From Tranquillimonas rosea (lineage in GTDB: Bacteria; Pseudomonadota; Alphaproteobacteria; Rhodobacterales; Rhodobacteraceae): a stretch of 64,000 nucleotides of DNA. Below are positions 15,265 through 23,911 of this stretch, one piece after another. How positions within the stretch are numbered: the first letter of the stretch is position 1; every line of letters starts with the position of its first letter. Under the pieces are notes generated by a model, which saw only the letters and a program-made list of their open reading frames with translations, had not been told where the DNA came from and did not search any database. Location: assembly GCF_900111315.1 (NCBI RefSeq), contig NZ_FOGU01000008.1, positions 62,001 through 126,000 of the forward strand, read 5' to 3'. Position numbers and translations under genes: made by a program.

Positions 15265-18200
15265 GCGCTGCCGGCCAAGGGGCAGGGACCGCGCTGTTCG
15301 TGCGCCGGCCGATCCTGGCATTCGTCCTGTCATCGCTGATCGTCATCGCCGGCATCGCCGGGCTGTTCGGCGTCGAGATCCGCGAACTGCCTGATGTCGA
15401 CCGGCCGGTCATCACCATCACGACGCAATATCCCGGCGCCGCGCCCGAGACGGTCGACCAGGAGCTTACCGGCCGGATCGAGGGCGCCGTCGGCCGCGTG
15501 GCCGGGGTGCGGTCGATCTCGTCAAATTCGCGCTTCGGACGCAGCCGGGTGACGCTCGACTTCAATGAATCGGTCGACCTCGACGTGGCCGCCACCGACA
15601 CGCGGGACGCCGTCGCCCGGATCGCGGGCCAACTGCCGGACGAGTCCGAGGAGCCCGAGATCGTCAAGGCCGACGCCGACGCGCAGCCGGTCCTGCGGAT
15701 CGCCGTCACCTCGCAGGGGCGCTCGCCGCAGGAGCTGACGCAGATCGTGCAGGAAAGCGTCGAGGACCGGCTGATCTCGATCCCCGGCGTGGCCGACCTG
15801 CAGATCTACGGCGACCGCGAGCCGATCTTCCGCGTCGACATCGACCAGGCCGAGCTTGCGAGCCGCGGCCTGACCCTTGCCGACATGGCCGGGGCGCTGG
15901 GGAACGTGGCCTATGACGCGCCTGCCGGCGATCTCAGCGGGTCGCGCCAGACGCTCAGCGTGCGCACCACCGCCGCCGTGTCGACCCCCGAGGCGTTCGA
16001 GGCGCTGCGGCTGGCCGACAACGTGATCGTCGGCGACGTCGCGCGCGTCAGCCTTGGCCCCGCGCCGGACGAGACCATTCTGCGGGCCAATGGCGAGACG
16101 GGGCTTGGGCTGGGCGTGATCCGGCAGGCGACGTCGAACACGCTGGAAATCTCCTCTGCCGTCCGCGCCGCGGTGGCGCAGCTGGACCGCGTGCTGCCGG
16201 ACGACGTGAACATCTTCGTCACCTCGGACGACGCGGTGTTCATCCGCGGCTCGATCGAAGAGGTGCTCAAGACGCTGGCGCTCGCCATCGGCATCGTCGT
16301 GGTGGTCATCTACCTGTTCCTGCGCGATCTGCGCGCGACGCTGATCCCGGCGCTGACGATGCCCGTGGCGCTGATCGGGACGCTGGCGGCGATCTATCTC
16401 GTCGGCTTCTCGGTCAACATCCTCACGCTTCTGGCGCTGGTGCTGGCGACGGGCATGGTGGTCGATGACGCGATCGTCGTGCTCGAGAACATCGTGCGGC
16501 GCCGCGCCGACGGGATGGGACCGCGGGCGGCGGCGGTGCTGGGCACCCAGCAGGTGTTCTTTGCCGTCGTCACCACGACTGCGACCCTGGCGGCGGTGTT
16601 CGTGCCCCTGTCGTTCCTGCCGGGGCAGGCGGGCGGCCTGTTCCGCGAGTTCGGCTTCACGCTCGCCATCGCCGTGTCGCTGTCGTCTGTGGTGGCGCTG
16701 ACGCTCTGCCCCGTGCTCGCTTCGCGCCTGCTGCGCGATGCGGGGGGAGAGGGCGGCGGCGGTGCGCTTGGCTGGCTCGGGGACCGGCTGGCCCGGTTCT
16801 ATGCGGCGACGCTTCGTGGCGCGCTGGCGATGCCCCTGGTCGTGGTGCTCGTCGCGGCGCTTTTCGCGGCCACGGCGGCGCTCGTCGCGGGCAACATCCG
16901 GCAAGAGCTGACGCCGTCCGAGGACCGCGCCGTCGCGCTTCTGTCCGTCAGCGCGCCGCAGGGCGTGTCACTGAGCTACACCACCGCGAAGATGCGCCAG
17001 ATCGAGGCGCTGATCGAGCCCCTGCGGGAGTCGGGCGAGGTGACCAACGTCTTCTCGATCACCGGCTTCGGCTCGGACAATCGTGGCTTCATGGTGTTTT
17101 CCCTCGCCGATTGGGCCGACCGCGCCCGGTCCCAGCAGGAGATCGTGGGCGAGATCAACGGGCGGCTGGGACAGATCGTCGGCGTCCGTGCCTTCGCGAT
17201 CCAGCCGAACTCGCTGGGGATCCGCGGGGCCGGGCGCGGGCTGACCTTCGCGGTGACGGGCAACAGCTATGAGCAGCTCGCCGGGGTCTCCGAGGACCTC
17301 GTCGCCCGCATGCAGCAGAACCCCGCCTTCGGACAGGTGCGGCTGGAATACGAGACGACCCAGCCGCAGCTCTTCATCGAGGTCGACCGCACGCGCGCCT
17401 CGGATCTCGGCGTCGACATCACCGGGCTCGGTGACGCGCTGCGGGCGGTGCTGGACGGGCGCAGCGTCGGGTCTGTCTTCATTGACGACCAGAGCTATGA
17501 CATCCAGATGCTTTCGACCTCCGACCCGGTGAACGACCCCGGCGATCTGGAGAACATCTTCGTGCAGAGCGGCGACGGCACGATGGTACCCCTGTCCAGC
17601 TTCGTCACGCTGGAAGAACGGGCGGTTGCCCCTGAGCTGGAACGCGAGGGTCAGAACCGCTCGGTCGAAATCTCGGCCGGGCTGACCCCCGACTTCGCGC
17701 TCGGCTCGGCGCTGGCCGAGGTGCAGACGCTGGCGGACGGGCTGCTCGCGGAAGAGAACCGGGTCGTGCCCTTGGCCGAAGCGGCGACGCTGGACCAGAC
17801 GGCCTCGGGGCTGCTCGTCACCTTCGGCTTCGCGATCGTGGTCGTGTTCCTCGTGCTGTCGGCGCAATTCGAAAGCTTCATTTCCGCTGTCGTCGTGATG
17901 GCCACGGTGCCGCTGGGCCTCGCTTGCGCGGCGTTCGCGCTGCTGTTCACTGGTTTGTCGCTGAACGTCTACAGCCAGATCGGTCTGGTCATGCTGATCG
18001 GCATCATGGCCAAGAACGGAATTCTCATCGTCGAGTTCGCGAACCAGTTGCGCGATCGCGGGGCAGACGTGCACGAGGCGATCCTGGATGCCTCGACCCT
18101 GCGTTTGCGGCCCGTGATGATGACCATGACCTCGACCGTCCTCGGGGGCGTGCCGCTGATCCTGTCTCAGGGGGCGGGGGCCGAGGCGCGCGAGGCGCTC

Positions 18201-18350
18201 GGATGGGTGATCGTCGGTGGCCTGGGGCTGGCCACCGTCTCGACGCTGTATCTGACACCGGTGGCCTACCTCCTTCTTGCGCGGTTCTCGCAGCCCCGCG
18301 CCACCAACGAGAGACGCCTCGCGGCCGAGCTCGAGGCCGCGGCGGGATAG
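15261..18350 (+). CDS. RND efflux pump, inner-membrane permease (HAE1-like)
   Basis: 1029 residues from the ATG at 15261, chosen because it overlaps the adaptor stop (ATGA) and begins the family-like N-terminus FVRRPILAFVLSSLIV. It contains the full RND plan with YPGA (N-terminal periplasmic strand), the proton-relay aspartate pair in helix 4 (VVDDAIVVLEN) and the helix-10 lysine (IMAKNGILIVEFANQL). It lies in the VexF/MdtC-like group that usually works with one adaptor. Substrate unknown. Unlike the pump at 182-3262, the DD pair is intact. No local regulator gene is adjacent. It is convergent with the chemotaxis operon, only 7 bases between stops. Confidence 0.94.
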   Translation: MSAAGQGAGTALFVRRPILAFVLSSLIVIAGIAGLFGVEIRELPDVDRPVITITTQYPGAAPETVDQELTGRIEGAVGRVAGVRSISSNSRFGRSRVTLDFNESVDLDVAATDTRDAVARIAGQLPDESEEPEIVKADADAQPVLRIAVTSQGRSPQELTQIVQESVEDRLISIPGVADLQIYGDREPIFRVDIDQAELASRGLTLADMAGALGNVAYDAPAGDLSGSRQTLSVRTTAAVSTPEAFEALRLADNVIVGDVARVSLGPAPDETILRANGETGLGLGVIRQATSNTLEISSAVRAAVAQLDRVLPDDVNIFVTSDDAVFIRGSIEEVLKTLALAIGIVVVVIYLFLRDLRATLIPALTMPVALIGTLAAIYLVGFSVNILTLLALVLATGMVVDDAIVVLENIVRRRADGMGPRAAAVLGTQQVFFAVVTTTATLAAVFVPLSFLPGQAGGLFREFGFTLAIAVSLSSVVALTLCPVLASRLLRDAGGEGGGGALGWLGDRLARFYAATLRGALAMPLVVVLVAALFAATAALVAGNIRQELTPSEDRAVALLSVSAPQGVSLSYTTAKMRQIEALIEPLRESGEVTNVFSITGFGSDNRGFMVFSLADWADRARSQQEIVGEINGRLGQIVGVRAFAIQPNSLGIRGAGRGLTFAVTGNSYEQLAGVSEDLVARMQQNPAFGQVRLEYETTQPQLFIEVDRTRASDLGVDITGLGDALRAVLDGRSVGSVFIDDQSYDIQMLSTSDPVNDPGDLENIFVQSGDGTMVPLSSFVTLEERAVAPELEREGQNRSVEISAGLTPDFALGSALAEVQTLADGLLAEENRVVPLAEAATLDQTASGLLVTFGFAIVVVFLVLSAQFESFISAVVVMATVPLGLACAAFALLFTGLSLNVYSQIGLVMLIGIMAKNGILIVEFANQLRDRGADVHEAILDASTLRLRPVMMTMTSTVLGGVPLILSQGAGAEAREALGWVIVGGLGLATVSTLYLTPVAYLLLARFSQPRATNERRLAAELEAAAG

Positions 18351-18357
18351 AGCCGGC

Positions 18358-18726
18358 TCAGAACAAGTCCACGTCGCCGCTGCGGACGCGTTCGGCGGGC
18401 GTGTGACCGGCAAGCGCGTTCGACAGGTCGCGCAGCCGGATCGCCGCGACGGCATGGTCGATGTCGACGCGCAGCTGCGGCGGCGCGCCTTCGGCAAGCC
18501 GGTCGAGATACCCCGCCACCGCGTCCAGCGATTGGACCATGTGGTCCAGCCCTTGCAGGGCGACATGCAGGTCCTGAATGGTCTGGGTGCCCGCCGTCAC
18601 ATGCGCGCCGACGCGGTCCTCCAGAGCGCGACCCTGCGTTTCCATTCGGCGCAGTTCCGTGGCGGCCCGCGAGAGGGCGTCGGATAGGGCAATGGTGCGG
18701 GTGCGGATCAAGGGTTCGGTTCCCAT
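18358..18726 (-). CDS. Small helical protein at the end of the chemotaxis operon
   Basis: 122 residues, unrecognised. It is almost all helix-forming, with heptad-like spacing (ALSRAATELRRMETQGRAL, then LHVALQGLDHMVQSLDAV), and ends RSGDVDLF. It has no signal peptide or membrane segment, so it is cytoplasmic and probably a small coiled coil. It starts 3 bases after the stop of the CheY gene, so it is the last gene of the operon. A role with the chemosensory array or the response regulator is inferred from position only. A weak resemblance in composition to phosphatase-like helical proteins (CheZ type) can be imagined, but I see no CheZ catalytic motif. Confidence 0.6.
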   Translation of the reverse strand: MGTEPLIRTRTIALSDALSRAATELRRMETQGRALEDRVGAHVTAGTQTIQDLHVALQGLDHMVQSLDAVAGYLDRLAEGAPPQLRVDIDHAVAAIRLRDLSNALAGHTPAERVRSGDVDLF

Positions 18727-18729
18727 CGG

Positions 18730-19116
18730 TCAGAGCGGCCCCGTTACGGCTTCGATGCAGCCCTTCAGCTGGGCCGTCGTGAATGGCTTGGCGATGCAGT
18801 TGTTCATTCCCAGCGCGCGCCCGCGATCCAGTAGTTCCTGATCCATACGGCCGCTGACGAGGATGAAGCCGATCCGTTGTGTCATCCGGTGCTCGCGCAG
18901 CCCCTTCAGCAGCGCGAGGCCATCCATCCCGGGCATGTTGTAGTCCGAGATGACGAGATGGACCGGCGACGCGACGAGATGCTGTAGCGCTTCCGCGCCG
19001 TCCTTCCGGAAATCGATCTTCTTCACGCCGATCTCCTCGAGCGCCATGATGATGATCCCACGGCTGGTCGACATGTCGTCGACCACCATGATCGAGAGAG
19101 ACTCTCTCAGCCCCAT
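18730..19116 (-). CDS. cheY: Chemotaxis response regulator, CheY type
   Basis: 128 residues, a single receiver domain with no output domain. The acidic pair is in VVDDMSTSR (residues 13-14), the phospho-acceptor aspartate in VISDYNMPGMDG (about 58), the conserved Thr/Ser in FILVSGR, and the lysine in CIAKPF (about 110). Its ATG overlaps the TAA stop of cheR (TAATG), so it is coupled to cheR. It is the second of two CheY proteins in the operon and presumably either binds the flagellar switch or acts as a phosphate sink, as shown for multi-CheY alphaproteobacteria. Confidence 0.92.
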   Translation of the reverse strand: MGLRESLSIMVVDDMSTSRGIIIMALEEIGVKKIDFRKDGAEALQHLVASPVHLVISDYNMPGMDGLALLKGLREHRMTQRIGFILVSGRMDQELLDRGRALGMNNCIAKPFTTAQLKGCIEAVTGPL

Positions 19117-20018
19117 TAGGTCTTTCCTCTTGTCTCGGCATTGCGGCCGCCCGATTCCGGGGCGGACCCGTCGATCAGGCGGTAGGTGGTCTTGCCACAC
19201 AGGTCGAAGCGGGGACGGATCTCGGCAGAGATTCGTTCGGAATGGCCGGTGAACAGATAGCCGCCGGGCCGCAGCAGATCGGCAAAGCCGCGCCAGATCC
19301 CCGCCTGGGTCGCATCGTCCATGTAGATCGCGACATTGCGGCACAGGATCGCGTCGAACGGCCCCCGGACCGGCCAGGGCTCGACCAGGTTGAGAAACCG
19401 GAAGGTGACGAGGGCCCGCGCCTGCGGCGCGATCCCGACGCTCGCCCCGGTCGCGGGCCCGAACCCGATCGCGCGCAGCGCGTCCGGCACCGCGCCGAGC
19501 GCCTCCGCGGGATAGAGCCCTCGCTCGGCCTGTGCGAGCACCCGGCGGTCGATGTCGGTGGCGAGGATGCGGAGGTCGAGATCGGGCGCATCGGGAAGCG
19601 CCTGAAGAATCGACATGGCCAGCGAATAGGGCTCTTCGCCGCTCGAACAGCCCGCCGACCACAGCCGCACGCGTTCGCCGCGACGCGCACGCTCGGCGAG
19701 TTCCGGCAGCAGGTCTGCCACGATCGTGTCGAAATGGTAGTCCTCGCGGAAGAACCGCGTCGTGTTGGTGGTCAGGGCCGAGATCATGGCCTCGCGCTCT
19801 TCCGCACCCGAGGGACTGCGGATGATCGCGAGGTAATCCGCGAACGTCGTCAGCTCGAGCGCCCGCACCCGCTTGGCGAGGCGCGAGAAGACCAGCGGCT
19901 CGTTCGCCTCGGTCAGGCGGATGCCCGTCGCGATATGCACGAACGAGGCGATCGCGGCGAAGTCCGCCCGGGTGAAGGCGATGTCGCGCTGCAGGGGGGC
20001 GATGGCCGGCGTGTTCAT
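19116..20018 (-). CDS. cheR: Chemoreceptor methyltransferase CheR
   Basis: 300 residues. The start at 20018 overlaps the cheW stop as ATGA. The N-terminal helical domain (about 15-95) contains the R-V-KR-RAL-L pattern. The SAM-binding domain follows with [17 protein letters not shown] (motif I) and [16 protein letters not shown], and GYLFTGHSE near the end. It transfers methyl groups from SAM to glutamates of the MCP. The C-terminal tail of the MCP upstream (ending WEDF) could dock on the CheR beta-subdomain. No CheB methylesterase is encoded in the operon. Confidence 0.94.
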   Translation of the reverse strand: MNTPAIAPLQRDIAFTRADFAAIASFVHIATGIRLTEANEPLVFSRLAKRVRALELTTFADYLAIIRSPSGAEEREAMISALTTNTTRFFREDYHFDTIVADLLPELAERARRGERVRLWSAGCSSGEEPYSLAMSILQALPDAPDLDLRILATDIDRRVLAQAERGLYPAEALGAVPDALRAIGFGPATGASVGIAPQARALVTFRFLNLVEPWPVRGPFDAILCRNVAIYMDDATQAGIWRGFADLLRPGGYLFTGHSERISAEIRPRFDLCGKTTYRLIDGSAPESGGRNAETRGKT

Positions 20019-20485
20019 GCCAGCGCCTTCGTCGCCGGAGGCGGCAGCACGGGCCCCAGCGCAATCAGGCGCAGCATCCTGCTGTCCACCGAGATCACAC
20101 CTTCGACGAATTCCTTGGTCGTCTCGGCCATCACGTCGGGGGTGTCCTGGATGCTGGCATCGTTGACGCTGAGGATATCGGAGACGGCATCGACGAGAAG
20201 GCCCACCATCTGCTCGCCGACCACGGCGATCACGATGACATGCCGAGGTGTCGGCACGGCCGGCGGCAGCCCCAGCCGGGCGGCCAGGTCGACGATCGGA
20301 ACGACCGAGCCGCGCAGGTTGATGACGCCCAGGACATAGCCCGGTGAATGGGGCAGGACGGTCGCCGGGGTCCAACCACGGATCTCCCGGATCGCCATGA
20401 TATCGACGCAATAGTCCTGCTCCCCGACGCGGAACGTCACCAGTTCTCGGTTGTCGGAAGCGGCTGGATCGGCGGATGCGGACAT
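20015..20485 (-). CDS. cheW: Chemotaxis coupling protein CheW
   Basis: 156 residues comprising one CheW domain. It begins after a short polar leader with [25 protein letters not shown], then [20 protein letters not shown], the canonical CheW core, and closes with a strand near [12 protein letters not shown]. It links MCP and CheA in the signalling array. It starts 2 bases after the cheA stop and overlaps cheR by 4 bases. Confidence 0.95.
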   Translation of the reverse strand: MSASADPAASDNRELVTFRVGEQDYCVDIMAIREIRGWTPATVLPHSPGYVLGVINLRGSVVPIVDLAARLGLPPAVPTPRHVIVIAVVGEQMVGLLVDAVSDILSVNDASIQDTPDVMAETTKEFVEGVISVDSRMLRLIALGPVLPPPATKALA

Positions 20486-20487
20486 GG

Positions 20488-22554
20488 TTACACCTCGTCA
20501 AGAACAAAGCTTTGGATGGCGGTCGGGCGGGCGCGGACGGCCGTCTCCTCGGGGTCGATGATCAGGGCGATCTTGCCGTCTCCGAGAATGGTCGCGGCGG
20601 CGACGCCGGGCACGTGCCCGTAATTCGCCTCGAGCCCCTTGATGACGACTTGCCGTTGGTCGTGGATACTGTCGACGGCAAGCGCCCAGCGATCGTTCTG
20701 GTCCGTCTCCACCAGCAGGAGCACGCGGTCGGAGAAGTCCTTGCTTGGGTGCCTGTGCCCGAAGACGGTGCCCAGATCGACGATCGGAACGAACGTGTCG
20801 CGGACGGAGACGACCGATCCGTCGCCCGCCAGAGCGTGGATGTCCTCGAGGCGGGGCCGCATGGTTTCCACGATAGCGGTGATGGGGACCACCATGGTTT
20901 GACCGGCCACGTCCACGACCATGCCATCGAGCACGGCAAGCGTCAGCGGAAGGCTGATGGAAAAGGTCGTGCCCTTGCCGGGCGCGGATTGGATCCCGAC
21001 GCGACCGCCGAGTGCCTGGATCGCGCTTTTCACGACGTCCATGCCGACGCCCCGACCCGAGAGGTCGGTCACCACGGCGTTCGTCGAGAACCCCGGCTGG
21101 AACAGGAGCTTGTCGGTCTCGGCTTCGGAAAGGACCGCGTCGGGCGGGATCAGCCCCTTCGTGATCGCGATTTCCCGGACCTTGGGACGATTGATTCCCG
21201 CGCCGTCGTCCGCGATCTCGATCAGGACGCGGCCGGACCGGTGCGCGGCGGACAGCGTGATCGTGCCCTGCGGCGGCTTGCCGGCAGCTTCGCGCGTCTC
21301 TGGCACCTCGAGCCCGTGGTCGACCGCGTTGCGCAGGATATGCGTCAGCGGATCGACCAGGCGTTCGATCACCGTCTTGTCGACTTCGGTCGTCTCGCCA
21401 ACCGTGACCAGCCGGACCGATTTGCCAGAGATGTCGGACGCCTCCCGGACGATCCGGCCCATGCGCTGGAACAGGGGTTTGACCGGCTGGGCGCGGATCG
21501 ACATGACGTATTCCTGTACCTCGCGGGAGAGGTTCTTGAATTCGTCCAGACCGGCGCTGATGTCCGTGTGCGTCGACAGTCCGGCCTCGGCCACGCATTG
21601 GGCGAGGACGGCTTGGTTGATCACCAGTTCGCCCACGAGATTGATCAACCGGTCGACCAGGTCGAGATCGACACGGACAGTGGCCTTCGGGCTCTGTCCC
21701 GCGGGCTTGGCGGCCTCGCGCGGTGACGCCGCGCCGGGATCGCTTGGCGGTACATGCTCGGCCGGTGCCGGCATGTCCGGCACGGTCGGGGCCGGTTCGG
21801 CGTCGAGCCAGACGCGTAGGCTGCACAGTCCCTCTACGAATTCAAACACGTCATGTATCGCGTGTTCGCTTTCGCTCGTGACAAGCCGCAGGCTCCAGGC
21901 GAGGTACGAATTGTGTGGGTCCAAGGCATCGAGCGTCGGCATCGATACGGTATCGACCGACACCGACAGGTCGCCCATCTCCCGCAATGTGCGAAACAGG
22001 TGGACGGGGTCGTTCCCGTTGGTGAAGAGGGCGGCCGTCGGCGTGAACTCGATCCCGAAGGTCGTGTCCTGCGGATCCGCCGTCGGTCCGATTGGGATTG
22101 CCAGGGGAACGAAGCCGAAGGTCTCGGGCGTGGGTGTGCCGGCTGTCTCGGGCACGGTTCCCGGCGGTACGGGACCCTCGACAAGAGCCACGAGCCGCTT
22201 TGCCAGGTCCTCGCTCGTGTCATGGGCGGGTTCGGTGCCGTCTCGTTCGGCGGCGACGAGATCCGACAGGTGGTCGCTCGCCCGGTAGCACAGTCCGATC
22301 ACGTCGTCCGTGATCGTCAGACGCTCGGCCCGCATGGCATCGAGCACGGTCTCGAACTGGTGGGCGAACCGCACCAGGGCGTCGAGGCCGAAGGCCGCGC
22401 CCCCGCCCTTGATGGAATGGACGGCCCGGAATACGGCATTGACCGTCTCGAGACAATCGCCCTCGCCCTCGATCTGCTCCAGCCCGTCGCGAAGCTGCTC
22501 GAGAAGTTCTTCGCATTCCTGGAAGAACGTTGCACGGATATCTGCCATCGACAT
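20488..22554 (-). CDS. cheA: Chemotaxis histidine kinase CheA
   Basis: 688 residues. HPt domain at the N-terminus with the phospho-histidine in [13 protein letters not shown] (about residue 46). A P2-like segment lies around 165-255 ([15 protein letters not shown], then FEFVEG). A linker and dimerisation helices ([19 protein letters not shown]) precede the HATPase domain with N-box [12 protein letters not shown]1 IADDGAG and G2 GRGVGMDVV, and the C-terminal CheW-like domain begins near [13 protein letters not shown]. All catalytic boxes look intact. An alternative start at 22548 skips two residues. It is coupled to cheY upstream (3-base gap) and cheW downstream (2-base gap). Confidence 0.95.
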   Translation of the reverse strand: MSMADIRATFFQECEELLEQLRDGLEQIEGEGDCLETVNAVFRAVHSIKGGGAAFGLDALVRFAHQFETVLDAMRAERLTITDDVIGLCYRASDHLSDLVAAERDGTEPAHDTSEDLAKRLVALVEGPVPPGTVPETAGTPTPETFGFVPLAIPIGPTADPQDTTFGIEFTPTAALFTNGNDPVHLFRTLREMGDLSVSVDTVSMPTLDALDPHNSYLAWSLRLVTSESEHAIHDVFEFVEGLCSLRVWLDAEPAPTVPDMPAPAEHVPPSDPGAASPREAAKPAGQSPKATVRVDLDLVDRLINLVGELVINQAVLAQCVAEAGLSTHTDISAGLDEFKNLSREVQEYVMSIRAQPVKPLFQRMGRIVREASDISGKSVRLVTVGETTEVDKTVIERLVDPLTHILRNAVDHGLEVPETREAAGKPPQGTITLSAAHRSGRVLIEIADDGAGINRPKVREIAITKGLIPPDAVLSEAETDKLLFQPGFSTNAVVTDLSGRGVGMDVVKSAIQALGGRVGIQSAPGKGTTFSISLPLTLAVLDGMVVDVAGQTMVVPITAIVETMRPRLEDIHALAGDGSVVSVRDTFVPIVDLGTVFGHRHPSKDFSDRVLLLVETDQNDRWALAVDSIHDQRQVVIKGLEANYGHVPGVAAATILGDGKIALIIDPEETAVRARPTAIQSFVLDEV

Positions 22555-22557
22555 CGC

Positions 22558-22929
22558 TCAGACCACCGCGATGCGCCGGATGGCGGAGATGAGTTTGGAA
22601 TCCTCGAAGGGCTTTACGATCCAGCCGGTGGCCCCGATGCGGCGCGCGCGATCCTTCAGGTCGGGCGCGCTCTCGGTCGTCAATACGAGGATGGGAAGGG
22701 CCTGGTGTGGCGGGGGACCGCTGCGGATGGCCTCGATCACGCCGAACCCGTCGAGGCGGGGCATGTTGATGTCGGTGATGACCACATCGGGACCCACGTC
22801 ACCGATCTTGTCGATGCCGTCCTGGCCGTCCACCGCAAGATGAACATCGAAATCGGCCCGACCGAGAGAGTCGCGGAGCATCTCGCGAATGGTTCGGGAA
22901 TCGTCGATGGCAAGTATCCGAAGGCTCAT
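22558..22929 (-). CDS. cheY: Chemotaxis response regulator, CheY type
   Basis: 123 residues from the ATG at 22929, which overlaps the stop of the STAS gene (ATGA). Upstream in-frame codons encode non-family sequence. The single receiver domain has LAIDDSRTIREM (acidic pair), VVITDINMPRLDG (phospho-aspartate, about 52), LTTES (Thr) and WIVKPFED (Lys, about 105). It is more canonical than the CheY at 18730-19116 and is a likely direct CheA target. Confidence 0.93.
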   Translation of the reverse strand: MSLRILAIDDSRTIREMLRDSLGRADFDVHLAVDGQDGIDKIGDVGPDVVITDINMPRLDGFGVIEAIRSGPPPHQALPILVLTTESAPDLKDRARRIGATGWIVKPFEDSKLISAIRRIAVV

Positions 22930-23264
22930 CGCGGCGCCTCCCCATCCAGAAGCTCTTCGCCGAGACCAAGACCGTCGACCTGCGCCGCCATGTCTTCGGA
23001 GGGCGTTATGTGGAACGCGAGGCCGTCCTGGGCCCATGTCTTTTTTGCCGACACCAGAAGCTGAGCGGCCAGTGTCCCGAGGAACGTCACCTTACGCCCG
23101 TCGACTTCCAGCGCGGTCCCTCGCCGTGCCAGGAGGTCGGCGTGCAGGGCGGCGGTCGCGGCGTGGTCTAGACGGTCGGATAGGAGCAAGGCATCGGGCA
23201 TCTGTGTCGGGCTGTCCCTGTCAGGCGCGGTTGGCTGAGATGTCGGCAAGCTAGACTGCGGCAT
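22926..23264 (-). CDS. STAS-domain protein of the chemotaxis operon
   Basis: 112 residues. After a polar leader of about 20 residues (an internal ATG at residue 22 is an alternative start), one STAS-like fold runs from LLLSDRLD to the end, with the core strand ALEVDGRKVTFLGTLAAQLL. In anti-sigma-factor antagonists a Ser/Thr in this loop is phosphorylated. Here only a Thr after Gly is available (FLGTLAAQ). Single STAS proteins sit next to cheY and cheA in many alphaproteobacterial operons, with an undefined scaffolding or modulatory role. It overlaps cheY by 4 bases. Confidence 0.75.
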   Translation of the reverse strand: MPQSSLPTSQPTAPDRDSPTQMPDALLLSDRLDHAATAALHADLLARRGTALEVDGRKVTFLGTLAAQLLVSAKKTWAQDGLAFHITPSEDMAAQVDGLGLGEELLDGEAPR

Positions 23265-23308
23265 GTTAAGAAAGCTTTTCTCTCCTGGAGCCTTGCTGCG
23301 GCTCGGTC

Positions 23309-23860
23309 CTAGAAAAAGACGACGTCGGTCTTCGGGTCAGGCTTCGGTGCGGTGCGCGCGGGCAGTTCTTTCAGTGCGGTCGGGTCTGTGATCTGCATCT
23401 GCTGCGCACGTCCGGACACCGGGTGGTAGCGCACCCGTCGCGCGGCGGTGCCGCCCAGGCTGGTCGCGACGCAGCGGATGCCCTCGGCCGCCAGAAAATC
23501 CTGTGCGAAGCGGCCGTTGGCCGAGCCGATTGCGCCCAGTCCGTCATGCATCTGCGCCCCGCCGAAGAGCTTTGCCTCGAGCCGGTCCTTCCGGGCTCCC
23601 TTCTTGAGCAGCGCATTGATCAGGAGCTCCATCGCGTGACTGCCGTAGCGCAGCTGGTGGGTCTGGCCGATGTCGCCGGCGGGAAGCAGAAAGTGGTTCA
23701 TGCCTCCTATGCGCGCGACGGGGTCGCAGAGACAGGTGGCCACGCATGACCCGAGCAGCGTGCTCAGGATGTCGTCGGCCCGGCTGGACACGCGATGCTC
23801 GCCCTGGATTACGTGGACCACGTTCTGTCCAGCACCTGTCTGGAGCTGCTCCTGGGTCAT
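23309..23860 (-). CDS. cheD: Chemoreceptor glutamine deamidase CheD
   Basis: 183 residues. The catalytic triad region is recognisable: Thr and Cys in STLLGSCVATCLCDP and His in GGMNHFLLP, then YGSHAMELLINALLKKGA and KLFGGA, as in T. maritima and B. subtilis CheD. It deamidates receptor glutamines to glutamates so that CheR can methylate them, and in some systems interacts with CheC or CheY. It lies between the MCP gene and the STAS gene on the same strand (51- and 44-base gaps). Confidence 0.94.
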   Translation of the reverse strand: MTQEQLQTGAGQNVVHVIQGEHRVSSRADDILSTLLGSCVATCLCDPVARIGGMNHFLLPAGDIGQTHQLRYGSHAMELLINALLKKGARKDRLEAKLFGGAQMHDGLGAIGSANGRFAQDFLAAEGIRCVATSLGGTAARRVRYHPVSGRAQQMQITDPTALKELPARTAPKPDPKTDVVFF

Positions 23861-23911
23861 GACGTGACGATCCTTCCCGGCGGGCGGTGCATTTCAGGGA
23901 CGCGGGCGATC